DNA of 18,052 nt from Akkermansia muciniphila (GTDB lineage Bacteria; Verrucomicrobiota; Verrucomicrobiia; Limisphaerales; UBA9464): assembly GCA_945873715.1 (NCBI GenBank), contig CAMCFL010000012.1, positions 1-18,052 of the forward strand. Reading direction: 5' to 3'. Within the stretch, counting starts at the first letter, position 1, and each line of letters opens with the position of its first letter. The notes under the pieces are model-generated. The model was not told the origin of the DNA. It saw nothing but the letters and a program-made list of their open reading frames with translations, and made no database searches. Positions 1-8,700 of the stretch are shown piece by piece. A program made the translations under genes and the position numbers.

Positions 1-1340
1 TGACGCTATTGAAGTTCGCCGAGAAAGGTCCCCCAGGCGGGAGCTCGGAGACGAGATTGGCGGGGTTGTCCGTCCGCATGGGATACTGCCAATACCCTCC
101 GACTCCACCCTTGGTAGGATCGTAGAATGCCGCCTTATACCACTCGTCATCCGTGGGAATAACGTAAGTGGCCTGCGGGTTGCGCCCGCTGACGGTGTTG
201 TAGCCCGTGAAGGTGTAAGATCCCGTTTCGGTGTCACTTGCTTCCGTACCTCCGTTGTGAAGCCAGTTGGCCATCCGCATTGCATCGACGGCCGCGACCC
301 ACCTGACCGGGCGATTCTCCCGACCTTCGCCCACGGTGTAGGTGTAGCTACCGTCGTCACCTTCTCTGAGAATTTCACCACCTCCGCCCCAAAGGCTGTT
401 GGGATCGGACTTGGCTTTAGCGTTGAGGAACGCGGCGTAGTCCGAGTTCTTCACCTTGTATTTACCAATTTGGTAGACCGAGTCCACGGTCCCGCGGGCG
501 GTGTTCCATGCCGTGTCCTTCGGATTTCCTGGGTTACCGACGGTAACCAACTCGAGTCGAATGCGGTGCGCACGTGCGAGGCGGAAACTCTGGTGCTCGC
601 TCTGTCCCGGATTGCCGATGTTGTTATCCGCGATTGTGACTGCTGAAAGTCGATTGATCGCGTTGGCCCAAGATCCACTGCGACGACCTGTGCGCCCAGC
701 CCCTGGCGTTGCGGGTTGGTGCCATTCCCATGTGTTACCAGCTTGATCGAACGTCCCGTAGTAGCTCGACGCCGCCGTGTAAGCGCCCACGTCCGTAGTG
801 CCTCCGTCTGCACCATTGACGCTATTGAAGTTCGCCGAGAAAGGTGCCCCAGGCGGGAGCTCGGAGACGAGATCGGCGGGGTTGTCCGTCCGCATGGGAT
901 ACTGCCAATACCCTCCGACTCCACCCTTGGTAGGATCGTAGAATGCCGCCTTATACCACTCGTCATCCGTGGGAAGGAAATAATCTGCATTCGGGTTGCG
1001 TCCGCTCACCGTGTTGTAGCCCGTGAACGTGTAGGCTCCAGTCTCGGTGTCGCTATCCTCACGACCCCCATTGCTGAGCCAGTTTGCCATTCGCATCGCG
1101 TCGACGGTTGCCACCCACCTAGCCGGGCGATTTTCCCGACCTTCCGCCACAGTGTAGATGTAGCTACCCTCGTCACCTTCTCTGAGAATTTCACCACCTC
1201 CGCCCCAAAGGCTGTTGGGATCGGACTTGGCTTTGGCATTGAGGAAGGCTGCATACTCAAGGTTAGTGACCTTGTACTTCGAGATCTCATACACGTAGCT
1301 CACTGTTCCGCGTGCAGTGTTCCATTGCGTGTCCTTGGGA
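1..1340. repeat. In-frame 816-bp direct repeat encoding tandem FGE-like domains
   Basis: Bases from 1 align with bases from 817 at a constant offset of 816 bp (272 codons), so the second FGE-like domain is a duplicate of the first. Identity is uneven. Positions 1-159 match 817-975 with only two differences (near 30 and 58). Positions 354-418 match 1170-1234 exactly. The stretches between, for example 162-190, are clearly diverged. The second copy is cut by the window edge, so more copies may exist to the left. Confidence 0.85.
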
Positions 1341-3586
1341 TTACCTAAGTCACGCACAACCACGAATTTTTCGGCGTCCGCGCGCGGGGCATTAAACCGA
1401 AAGGCGGAGTTCGCGGCGATAGGGTTACCTACCCCTGCGGCCACATCGCGAACTTGGGTCACGATGAGTGTGTAAGACTCTCCCGGTTTCTGGACCGAGG
1501 TCGTCAATCGAACAGAAACTGAACTGAGGACGGTGATCTCGGTGATGTCCAAGCCTGCGATGCCGTAACTTCTGAGATCGCCTGAGCTTCCCGTCTCAAC
1601 AGTCTCAGAAAACACGATCGTCACATCCGTGTAAGAGATTCCTGATACAACGCTCTTGATCGTTGGGGGTACGGTGTCCTTGTCGACAGTGACCACCGTT
1701 TCCGTGCTCGTCGCCACCTGTCCTGAGGTCAGGATACGGCAACGGAAGCGAATTCCCGACTGGCTCAGGGCCAACGGGGCTGTTTGGTAGGCAGCATTGT
1801 TTGCTCCGGGAATGTCAACCCCGTTTTCCTGCCATTGGTAAGAGATGACATCGGACGGCGCATTAGCCGCTCCAGTCAGTGAAGCGGCCACCGGACCGAG
1901 GGTGAGGCGTCGATTTTCGGTAACGCTCGTCGCCGCCGGAAGATCGGTGGAAACAGTCAGGCTCACGTTCTCGTAGGGCGCGATTACCTGAACTTCGGCG
2001 AGGGAGAAACGGCCATCACCGGTAGTGAGCGGGGTTTGGGACTCGAAGCGAACGAAATGTCCGGACACTCCAGCTGGCAGGTTGTAAGCGACCTGGAGAG
2101 GCGGGCGGCCTGGGTAGGTGCGGGACCAAACAACGTTGCGGCCCACATCCAGGATGCTCACCGTGAAGTCATCGTTTCGCACGGTGCAGGAATTGAACAA
2201 GTCCTGGCACTCCCCAGCGGTTAGCGTGCGGAACCATACCTTGAGACGTCCGATCGGTTTCGTCGCTCCCAGATCGACTTCCCACCATCCGGGATCCTCT
2301 GCAAGAGCATTCAGCGTGACGGAGCCATTTGCGAAAAATCCGTCCGTGTTCCCATCGTTCGCGTGTGCGGCCTCGCCGCCGGCTGCTTCGCTCGACTGCG
2401 AAGCTGTGCCGGCCCCGGCCCAGTTAACCTCAAAGAAGGCAGTGTTTCCGCTCAGGGTCACAGAAGCGATGGTGTTTCCAGCGAGGTCCTTAAGACCGCT
2501 CGCCGTGACCGAGTAGGGGACGTTTTGAGCCAGCCCCACGAGATTGAGCGTTACGGAATGAAAAAGCCGCCCGTCGTTCGGGTCCACCAACACAGGGCTC
2601 AGAGTGGCCCCGGTAACATTGACCCCCGGACCGAAGTTGTAGTTCGCAGGAGCGACTGCAGATACTGGATCCATCAGCTCGTTGAATCTGAACGTCGCGA
2701 GCAGTGTGGGGCCGCTTGCAAACGACAGTGAGTCAATCACCGGGGGCGCAGTGTCCGCCGTCACCTGCAACACGGCCTCCCCTGTGGTCACACTTGTTCC
2801 TGAAACGGAGCATCGGACCGAGTATTTACTGTTGTCGTCGGCAAGGGTTTGGATGCCGGTGGTATAGGTCGTCTGGTTGGCTCCAGGGATTTCAACACCA
2901 TCTCGAAGCCACTGGTAGGAGATGCGGTCTTCAGGAGCTCCCGTCACGCTCGCTGCAACCGGACCAAGCCTGACTCGCCGGCTTTGTGAGACGCTGACGG
3001 GCTGAGGATCCTGTGTGACTGCCACGTTGACCCCCTCGTAGGGCGCGATGACCTGGACTTCCGCGAGGCTGAAAAAACCATCGCTTGTCGTGAGGGGATT
3101 CTGGGGTACAAACCGTACAAATTGCCCCCGGACGGACGGAGAAATGTTGTAGAGCACGTGCAGTCCGTTCTTCGCGTCCCGCTGAGGACGACCCGCGTAG
3201 CTGCGACGCCAAACCTCATTCCGGCTGGCATTGTACACGACGAGTGAGAAATCGTCGTTGCGCGAATCACAGCAGTCCGTCCTAAACCACACATGAACCG
3301 CGCCGATAGATCTTTCCTCGAACAGGTCCACTTCCCAGAATGGGTCGGGCGGGTCTCCGTCCTGAGTGACTCCGCCGCTGTGCGTCGTGGAGTTGGAAGC
3401 CCAGTTACCATCCGTGGCACCATCGATGGCGCGGTCCGCCTCGCCGGGGGATTGGGTACTTGATTGGGAGGCGTACGTGCCCAGCGCCCAATTGATTTCG
3501 GCTTGGTAGTATGAGTTGGTTTGCTGTGCTCCAGCCGACATCGTGGTCAGGCCAACCAAAAGGAGAAGGAGGGATTTTGGGTTCAT
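1..3586 (-). CDS. Secreted discoidin/Ig-like protein with two tandem FGE-sulfatase-fold (SUMF1-like) domains; 3' end outside the window
   Basis: One uninterrupted minus-strand frame runs from ATG at 3586 to the left edge (1195 codons, no stop). I checked frame continuity at eight points. Residues 1-20 form a signal peptide (hydrophobic LLLLLVGL, cleavage near SAGA/Q). Two homologous modules follow: F5/8 type C (discoidin)-like at about 33-180 and 386-538, both ending FSLAEVQVIAPYE, each followed by an Ig-like segment (YQWLRDGVEIPGAN, YQWQENGVDIPGAN) and a bacterial Ig/SbsA-like segment beginning PPVIDS or PPTIKS. From about 740 come two FGE-sulfatase (SUMF1) domains with GNTWEW (950-955), SGSW and SFRLAR. 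The catalytic cysteines of true formylglycine-generating enzymes are not visible in either copy, so a binding or structural role is likelier than catalysis. A C-terminal sorting signal could lie beyond the edge. No clear Shine-Dalgarno precedes the start. Confidence 0.85.
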   Translation of the reverse strand, partial: MNPKSLLLLLVGLTTMSAGAQQTNSYYQAEINWALGTYASQSSTQSPGEADRAIDGATDGNWASNSTTHSGGVTQDGDPPDPFWEVDLFEERSIGAVHVWFRTDCCDSRNDDFSLVVYNASRNEVWRRSYAGRPQRDAKNGLHVLYNISPSVRGQFVRFVPQNPLTTSDGFFSLAEVQVIAPYEGVNVAVTQDPQPVSVSQSRRVRLGPVAASVTGAPEDRISYQWLRDGVEIPGANQTTYTTGIQTLADDNSKYSVRCSVSGTSVTTGEAVLQVTADTAPPVIDSLSFASGPTLLATFRFNELMDPVSAVAPANYNFGPGVNVTGATLSPVLVDPNDGRLFHSVTLNLVGLAQNVPYSVTASGLKDLAGNTIASVTLSGNTAFFEVNWAGAGTASQSSEAAGGEAAHANDGNTDGFFANGSVTLNALAEDPGWWEVDLGATKPIGRLKVWFRTLTAGECQDLFNSCTVRNDDFTVSILDVGRNVVWSRTYPGRPPLQVAYNLPAGVSGHFVRFESQTPLTTGDGRFSLAEVQVIAPYENVSLTVSTDLPAATSVTENRRLTLGPVAASLTGAANAPSDVISYQWQENGVDIPGANNAAYQTAPLALSQSGIRFRCRILTSGQVATSTETVVTVDKDTVPPTIKSVVSGISYTDVTIVFSETVETGSSGDLRSYGIAGLDITEITVLSSVSVRLTTSVQKPGESYTLIVTQVRDVAAGVGNPIAANSAFRFNAPRADAEKFVVVRDLGNPKDTQWNTARGTVSYVYEISKYKVTNLEYAAFLNAKAKSDPNSLWGGGGEILREGDEGSYIYTVAEGRENRPARWVATVDAMRMANWLSNGGREDSDTETGAYTFTGYNTVSGRNPNADYFLPTDDEWYKAAFYDPTKGGVGGYWQYPMRTDNPADLVSELPPGAPFSANFNSVNGADGGTTDVGAYTAASSYYGTFDQAGNTWEWHQPATPGAGRTGRRSGSWANAINRLSAVTIADNNIGNPGQSEHQSFRLARAHRIRLELVTVGNPGNPKDTAWNTARGTVDSVYQIGKYKVKNSDYAAFLNAKAKSDPNSLWGGGGEILREGDDGSYTYTVGEGRENRPVRWVAAVDAMRMANWLHNGGTEASDTETGSYTFTGYNTVSGRNPQATYVIPTDDEWYKAAFYDPTKGGVGGYWQYPMRTDNPANLVSELPPGGPFSANFNSV

Positions 3587-3827
3587 ATGCTAACTTCGTT
3601 CAATCAATCACGTGTACATTCCTACTCACACGCCAGGGATCTCACTGGTTATTGTTCATGGTTCTGGTGATTTACGACTTCAACCACAGCGCATCATGAA
3701 AGCAAGCTTAATCTCGATTCGAGCGGTTCCCCGCGTTGACTCAAATTAAATGACACCGGAAAAACGGTGCTGATGAACATGACCAAAGCGATCAAAGCCG
3801 ACCTGTTGCCAAAATTGGGGAGAAGCA
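3587..3827 (-). other. Intergenic upstream region of the discoidin/FGE gene
   Basis: These 241 bases lie directly upstream of the minus-strand start at 3586 and must hold its promoter unless transcription enters from the RAYT remnant. I see no convincing -35/-10 pair and no AGGAGG-like site near the ATG. A weak hairpin (CACCG, 6-base loop, CGGTG) sits at 3754-3769. The base composition is more AT-rich than the kinase block. No supported ORF is present. Confidence 0.4.
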
Positions 3828-3841
3828 CAGGGGTCAGATCT
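3828..3841. repeat. REP/RAYT-type boundary motif 'CAGGGGTCAGATCT'
   Basis: The 14-base sequence lies 37 bp beyond the stop of the transposase remnant on the minus strand. GGGGTCAGATCT/AGATCTGACCCC motifs commonly accompany RAYT (IS200-like Y1 transposase) genes in environmental genomes; this is recalled, not searched. A related sequence with 11 of 14 matches in the same orientation occurs at 16714-16727. It is probably the terminal part of the element that carried the transposase. Confidence 0.4.
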
Positions 3842-3878
3842 CTTCTTTCTTACTGTGAACCTCATTGATCAGCTGTAC

Positions 3879-4229
3879 TTAATCGTTTCCTTGCGATGCG
3901 TGCGCGTTTTGAAACACCCGATCCCTCCCTAACCGTACCATTGCCTTCTTTATCGCACCCCCTACCGTCCGATAGTCCAAGCCTCCGCACAACTCGCCCA
4001 ATTCTCCCAACTTCAAGCCGCCTTCCCTTCGACCGAGCAGCAGCGCCACGTCTCGGCCCCAATCTCCGATTCGATCCCGGAAGCTCTCCCACCTCTCTCC
4101 CTTCACCGCTTCCACCGCCTCGACAACCTGCTTCCAATTCGGGCGCACCTGCAACCTCCGGACCTCGGGCTGCTCCTTTGTATCCCCCTTCACCACACGG
4201 CGCATCTGTTCCACCCACTCCTTTTCCGC
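3879..4229 (-). pseudogene. C-terminal remnant of a REP-associated (RAYT, IS200-like) transposase
   Basis: The reading frame from about 4229 to the TAA at 3879 (about 115 residues) resembles the C-terminal third of RAYT-type Y1 transposases: EWVEQMRRVVKGD, then KAVKGERW-like 'VEAVKGERWESFRDR', 'GDWGRD', and a DnaA-like helical tail 'GLKLGELGELCGGLDYRTV'. RAYTs bind REP hairpins and catalyse single-strand transposition through an N-terminal HUH motif and a tyrosine. All of that N-terminal catalytic part is missing. The frame is closed by TGA inside the 37-bp repeat immediately upstream, which is the break point with the kinase block. The natural C-terminus appears intact. The assignment comes from motif recognition only. 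Confidence 0.6.
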
Positions 4230-4259
4230 GGAGCGTCAAAAACCAAATTCCTATCAGTA
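4223..4259. repeat. Left copy of the 37-bp direct repeat flanking the kinase block
   Basis: These 37 bases begin TTTCCGCGGAGCGTC and end CCTATCAGTA, and are identical to 15273-15309 in the same orientation. On the left they touch the RAYT remnant; on the right they interrupt a giant-kinase 5' remnant directly after the codons for WVRWD. The two copies bound an 11,013-bp block. Confidence 0.9.
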
Positions 4260-4498
4260 GTATCCCACCGCACCCACGCCTCAACGGTGGCCTCGTCGAG
4301 ATCGTTGAAGATATTCGGCGGCAGTTCGACGTAGCTGCCGTTGCCATCGAGATCGAGGACGCGGTTGGGAGTTGGCTCGTTGTTCGTTGTTCGTGGTTGG
4401 TTGTTGGCGGCGGGTTGGGCGCGAAGGCCCCAGATCGAAAGCAGCAGCAGCAGCGCGCCGAGCAGGCGGAATCCGGGCAGGTTTCTTGACGCTGGCAT
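4260..4498 (-). pseudogene. 5' remnant of a second giant LamG sensor kinase gene
   Basis: Beginning at ATG 4498, the product opens with the signal peptide MPASRNLPGFRLLGALLLLL and continues with a LamG start, VLDLDGNGSYVELPPNIFND and EATVEAWVRW. This parallels the N-terminus of the complete paralogue starting at 14780 (TPARRSLPGFRLLGALLLLL, then LDLDGTNSFVELPP and EATVEGWVKW). Homology stops after about 80 codons at the 37-bp repeat, and the frame then runs through unrelated sequence to a stop at 4190. A short insertion rich in AAC/CAA-type triplets (residues about 34-46, N/Q/T/P-rich) is absent from the paralogue. It sits 103 bp after the receiver-kinase stop, the same gene order as at 14905/14780. 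It cannot make a working receptor. Confidence 0.8.
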
Positions 4499-4601
4499 CA
4501 CTTGGCCGAGTGAACCCAAGCGCGCCCGTTGAAGGAAGCCGCAAGTTCCCGCCAGGCCGGGAGCATCGACGCCCAGCGTCGGCCCGGACAGCTCTCACCA
4601 C
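4499..4601 (-). promoter_or_regulatory. Leader between the receiver-kinase gene and the giant-kinase remnant, shared with the other unit
   Basis: This 103-bp spacer contains GGAAGCCGCAAGTTCCCGCC (plus strand), which also occurs in the equivalent spacer at 14781-14904 in front of the complete giant gene, together with GAACCCAAGC. A perfect inverted repeat, CGACGC/GCGTCG with a 3-base loop, lies at 4567-4581, just after the minus-strand stop at 4602. It has no T-tract, so it is not a classical intrinsic terminator. Conservation between the two units suggests a common leader, but no promoter hexamers are clear. Confidence 0.4.
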
Positions 4602-5780
4602 TTACTCCGAGCCGGCCGTGGCGGCGACGCGGACGGGAATCGTGGCGGTGAACGTCGAGCCCTGGCCCGGGGCGCTGGCCACCGTCAGGTCCCCGCCCAT
4701 CAGCCGGCAATACTGCCGGCTGATCGCCAGCCCCAGCCCGGTGCCGCCATACTGCGCCTGGGTGTCCCGGTTGGCCTGGTTGTAGGCCTCGAACAGCCGG
4801 CCCTGATCCTCCGGCGTCATCCCGATGCCGGAGTCCTGCACGTCGATCCGCACGCGGTGCGCGTCCGGCTGCATCAGGGTCACCGCGATCTCGCCCCGCT
4901 GCGTGAACTTGGCCGCGTTGCTCACCAGGTTCAGCAGCACCTGCTTCAGCTTGGTCGCGTCCGCGTGGATCGTGCCGGTCACTCCTTCGGTGTGCACGAG
5001 CAGACGGTTGTCCCGCTTCGTGATCAACGGCTCCACGTCCAGCGCGAGCTGCCGGACCAGTTCGGCCGGGGAGAAGTCGGTGAGATGCAGCGGCATTTTG
5101 CCCGCCTCGATCTTCGAGAGGTCCAGCAGGTTGTTGATCAGGCCCAGCAGGTGTTTGCCTGAGCGCAGGATGCTCTGCGAATCCTGCAACGGTTCACCCG
5201 CCAGCGTGTCGCCCAGCTCCTCGCTGAAGCCGATGATCGCGTTCAGCGGCGAACGCATCTCGTGGCTGATGAAGGACAGGAACCGGCTCTTCGCCTCGTT
5301 CGCCGCGTTGGCCTTCCCCTCCGCCAACTGCCGCAACGCCACCTCCGACTCCAGCGCCGCGTTCTTGGCGCCCAGTTCCGCGTTGCTGGCCGCCAGCGCG
5401 CGGGTCAGTTCGGCGATCTTCACATGCGTCCCCACCCGCATCAGCACCTCCTCGTCCTTGAATGGCTTGGTGATGAAGTCCACGCCGCCGGATTGAAACC
5501 CCTTCACCAGGCTCTCCGCGTCGTCGTTGGCCGTGATGAAGATGACCGGTATCTCCGCGAGCCCGGGCATTTCCTTGAGCCGCCGGCACGCCTCGTAGCC
5601 GTCCATCTCCGGCATGTTGACGTCCATGAGGATCAGGTTCGGCCGGGCGCGCGCGGCCACCTTGAGGGCGGCGGCGCCGTTTGGGGCCAGCAGCACCTCG
5701 TAGCCGTGCGGCTCGAGGGTTGCGCCCAGCAGGTTGCGGTTCGCCGCAATGTCATCCACCACCAAAATGCTCCGGCTCAT
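4602..5780 (-). CDS. Receiver-histidine kinase (REC-HisKA-HATPase), cytoplasmic phosphorelay partner of the giant sensor
   Basis: The product has 392 residues. A receiver domain occupies 1-125: acidic pair D9/D10, phospho-acceptor D53 in LILMDVNMPEMDG, K105 in ITKPF. A short linker or coiled coil rich in Ala, Glu and Leu spans about 125-165. HisKA has H173 in FISHEMRSPLN. The HATPase_c domain follows with the N-box near 275-292 (LKQVLLNLVSNAAKF), G1 DSGIGM (316-321) and GGTGLGLAIS (345-354). There is no signal peptide or membrane segment. The start ATG at 5780 was chosen because it opens the receiver, overlaps the upstream TGA as ATGA and follows AAGGGAGG; longer starts up to 6089 only read through the neighbour's shadow frame. 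Translational coupling suggests it receives phosphate from, or modulates, the giant kinase. The cognate output regulator is not in the window. Confidence 0.9.
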   Translation of the reverse strand: MSRSILVVDDIAANRNLLGATLEPHGYEVLLAPNGAAALKVAARARPNLILMDVNMPEMDGYEACRRLKEMPGLAEIPVIFITANDDAESLVKGFQSGGVDFITKPFKDEEVLMRVGTHVKIAELTRALAASNAELGAKNAALESEVALRQLAEGKANAANEAKSRFLSFISHEMRSPLNAIIGFSEELGDTLAGEPLQDSQSILRSGKHLLGLINNLLDLSKIEAGKMPLHLTDFSPAELVRQLALDVEPLITKRDNRLLVHTEGVTGTIHADATKLKQVLLNLVSNAAKFTQRGEIAVTLMQPDAHRVRIDVQDSGIGMTPEDQGRLFEAYNQANRDTQAQYGGTGLGLAISRQYCRLMGGDLTVASAPGQGSTFTATIPVRVAATAGSE

Positions 5781-8700
5781 GCCACACCTCCCTTGGATTT
5801 CACTTCGTCGAGGAAGGCGCCGACGCGGTCCAGATCGCCTTCGTGGATCAACCGCTTCAGGTGCTCGGCCGCCATCCGGACGGCCGCCTCCCCGCTGGTT
5901 TCCAGCGGTTCCAGCGCCTTCTTCAGCGCCGTCAGGCTGTAACGGTCCGCCGCTTCCTTCAACGCCTCCCAGGTCGCCGCCGGGATCGAGCACTGATCCG
6001 GGCTGGTCAGGGTGCGGGTGGCGTTCTTGGCCGGCTCCTCCTCGGCATACTCGAACTCGACGTGGAGAAACTGCTTGAGGCAGGCGCACACGTCGAGGAA
6101 GCGGAAGGGCTTGCTGAGGAAGCTGTGGAACCCGGCCGCCATGTGTCCGGCCTTCTCGTGCTCCAGCACCGACGCCGTGATCGCCACGATCTTGATCCGG
6201 TCCGGCCCGTGCTCGGCGATCAGCTTCCGCGTCGCCTCCGCCCCGTTCATCCCGGGCATCCGGATGTCCATGAAGATCAGGTCCGGCACCTCCTCCTTCA
6301 CCCGGTCAAACGCCTCGAAGGCGCTCTCCGCCAGCCGCACCTGGCACCCGATCCCGAGCAGCAACTGCGAAAGCACGTCCCGGTTGTTCTGGTTGTCGTC
6401 CACCACCAGCACGTCGGCGTGGCTGCCCGGGGCCAGGCGCACCACCTCGCGCGTCTCCCCGACCAGTTGCGCCCGCAACTGGCCCTCCGCCGGCGGCAGC
6501 GGAATCTCAAAGTAAAACCGGCTGCCCTTGCCCACGGTTGACTCCAGCTGGATCTCCCCGCCCATCAGCTCCACCTGCCGCCGCGAGATGGCCAGGCCCA
6601 GGCCGGTGCCGCCTTTCTTCAACCCCGCGTCCGACTGCTGGAAGGGCTGGAAGATCGCCTGCTGGTCCGCCGCCGAGATGCCCGGCCCCGTGTCGATCAC
6701 GTCGAAGCGGTAGAGGTGCCGCCCGCCGTCGCCCACGGGCCGGATCTTCAGCGTGAGCTCGCCGTGGTCGGTGAACTTCACCGCGTTGCCCAGCAGGTTG
6801 ATGAGCACCTGCCGCAGCTTGCCTTCATCGCCCCGCACCGGGATCGGTCCCGCCGCGGACGCCACGACCTTCAGTTCGAGTTCCTTCTCCTCGCAGCGCA
6901 TCCGGAACATCGCCTCGATCCCCGCCACCAGGTCGTTCAAGTCGAAGTCCGCCGCCTGCAGCTCCATCCGGCCCGCCTCGATCTTCGAGAGGTCCAGGAT
7001 GTCGTTGATCATCGCCAGCAGGTGATCGCCGCTCTTCTCGATGGTCTCCACCGACTGCCGGTGCTTGGCCGGCAGCTCCCGGTCCCGCTTCAGGATTTGG
7101 GAATACCCCAGGATCGCGTTCATCGGCGTCCGGATCTCATGGCTCATGTTCGCCAGGAAGAGGCTCTTCGCCTGGTTCGCCGATTCGGCGGTTTCCTTGG
7201 CTTCCTCAGCGGCCAACCGAGCGCGCTCCGCCGCTTCCCGACCTTTGCGCTCCTCTTCGAGCAATCGCTCCCGCAACTCCTCCGCCTCGCGCTTGCGCCG
7301 GACGACCAGCGCGCGGGCGATCAGTGCCCAGCCGAACAAGCCCAGCACCCCCGCTCCCGCCGGCACCATGATCGCCATGTTTTGGTGCCAGGGGAGCACG
7401 ACCCGGAAGGTCGCCACCGTCACCGGCGAATAGTTCAGGTCGCGGTCGATGAACTGCACCGCCACGGTCTGTTCGCCGGCCTGCTTGAAGGACGCCACCC
7501 GGCTGTTGGCGGTGCCCGACGTTTCCCAGCGGTCCTGCAACTGCGCGACCGACCGGCGCCCCCCGACAATCTGCCAGCGATACTGGCGCTTCGCCGGCAC
7601 GGTCCGGAAATCCACCACCCTGAGGTTGAAAGTCACGCGCTCGCCAGCGGTGATCTCCGGCAGAGCTGCCAGATCGCGGTATTCCCGGTCGGTTGTCACG
7701 GTCAGTGACGGAGTGTTGGGCGTGCGCACGGTGCGACGGTAGCGGGAGAGCCCCTTGTCCTGCGTGCCCAGCCAGACGGTGCCGTCCGTGGCCGGATGAA
7801 CCTGGGTGATCAGGTTCTGGGCGAGGCCATCCCGCTCGTCGAGACTCGTCCACGCCGTGCCGTCGGTGAAATGGAGTCCTTCGCTGGTGGCCAACCAGGT
7901 CAGTCCCTCCGCGTCGTAAGCGACATCGTGGAGCCCCCCTTGCTTCAGACGGGCGTGGTTGGTCGGCCAGGGAGCAAACTGGTCCCCCGCCAGCCGGGCG
8001 CCCTTGTTGCCGGCAATGGCGAGCAACGATCCGTCGGGGAGCGGCTGCATGTCAGTGAGCTCGCCCGCAGGCAGGCCATTCGTGGTGGTGAAACGAGTGA
8101 AGTTCGTGCCGTCCGAGCGATAGACACCCTTGCGCGGCCCGCTGAACCACAGTTGCCCGTCCACACCCGGGCGCGCCATTCGGATCAACCCGATCTTGCC
8201 GGCCCCAGCCGCCTCTAATGCCCCCATGATTTTGACGCCCTTGTCTCCACCAATCCAGAGTTCACCGGCCGAAGACCGCACCAGCGCGGAAGCGGGCGAA
8301 GATCCTTCAAGGACTTCAAATCGCGGGCCTGCTCCCGGGTTGGTGGATGTCTTCCGACGCGCGATGGGCGCATTCCAATCTCCCACCAGCAGCGACCCAT
8401 CGGTGTCCACGTAGAGCGTGCTGGGCTGACCGCCGGGCAAACCATCGGCGGCGCTCAGCTTGTGCAGCTGCTTTCCGTCGAACCGCGACACCTTGGCCTC
8501 GTTTCGCTGCCACATCTCCGGAGTCGCCGTCAGAAACCAGACGTTCGTATCGGCAGTGGAGGCAAGCTGCATGACGCTGCCCTCATCCAGTCCATCCGCC
8601 GCTCCGAAGCTGGTCACCGACCTGGCCTCAAGTCGCTGGGTGCCATAGGCGGTCCCCACCCAAAGATCGCCCGCTCCCTTCGAGTCAATCAACAGCGACT

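Noticed and set aside
1..1340. CRISPR or other spacer array
   Set aside because: The repeat is a coding, in-frame 816-bp duplication; there is no short regularly spaced repeat with unique spacers anywhere in the window.
257..3423. Short plus- and minus-strand ORFs across the discoidin/FGE gene (for example 451-990 minus and 716-1348 plus)
   Set aside because: They are shadows of the continuous 1195-codon frame, which carries the signal peptide and all recognisable motifs.
4781..6089. Start of the receiver-kinase at 6089
   Set aside because: The extra 103 residues are a shadow frame of the giant kinase tail. ATG 5780 has a strong ribosome site, overlaps the previous stop and opens the receiver domain.
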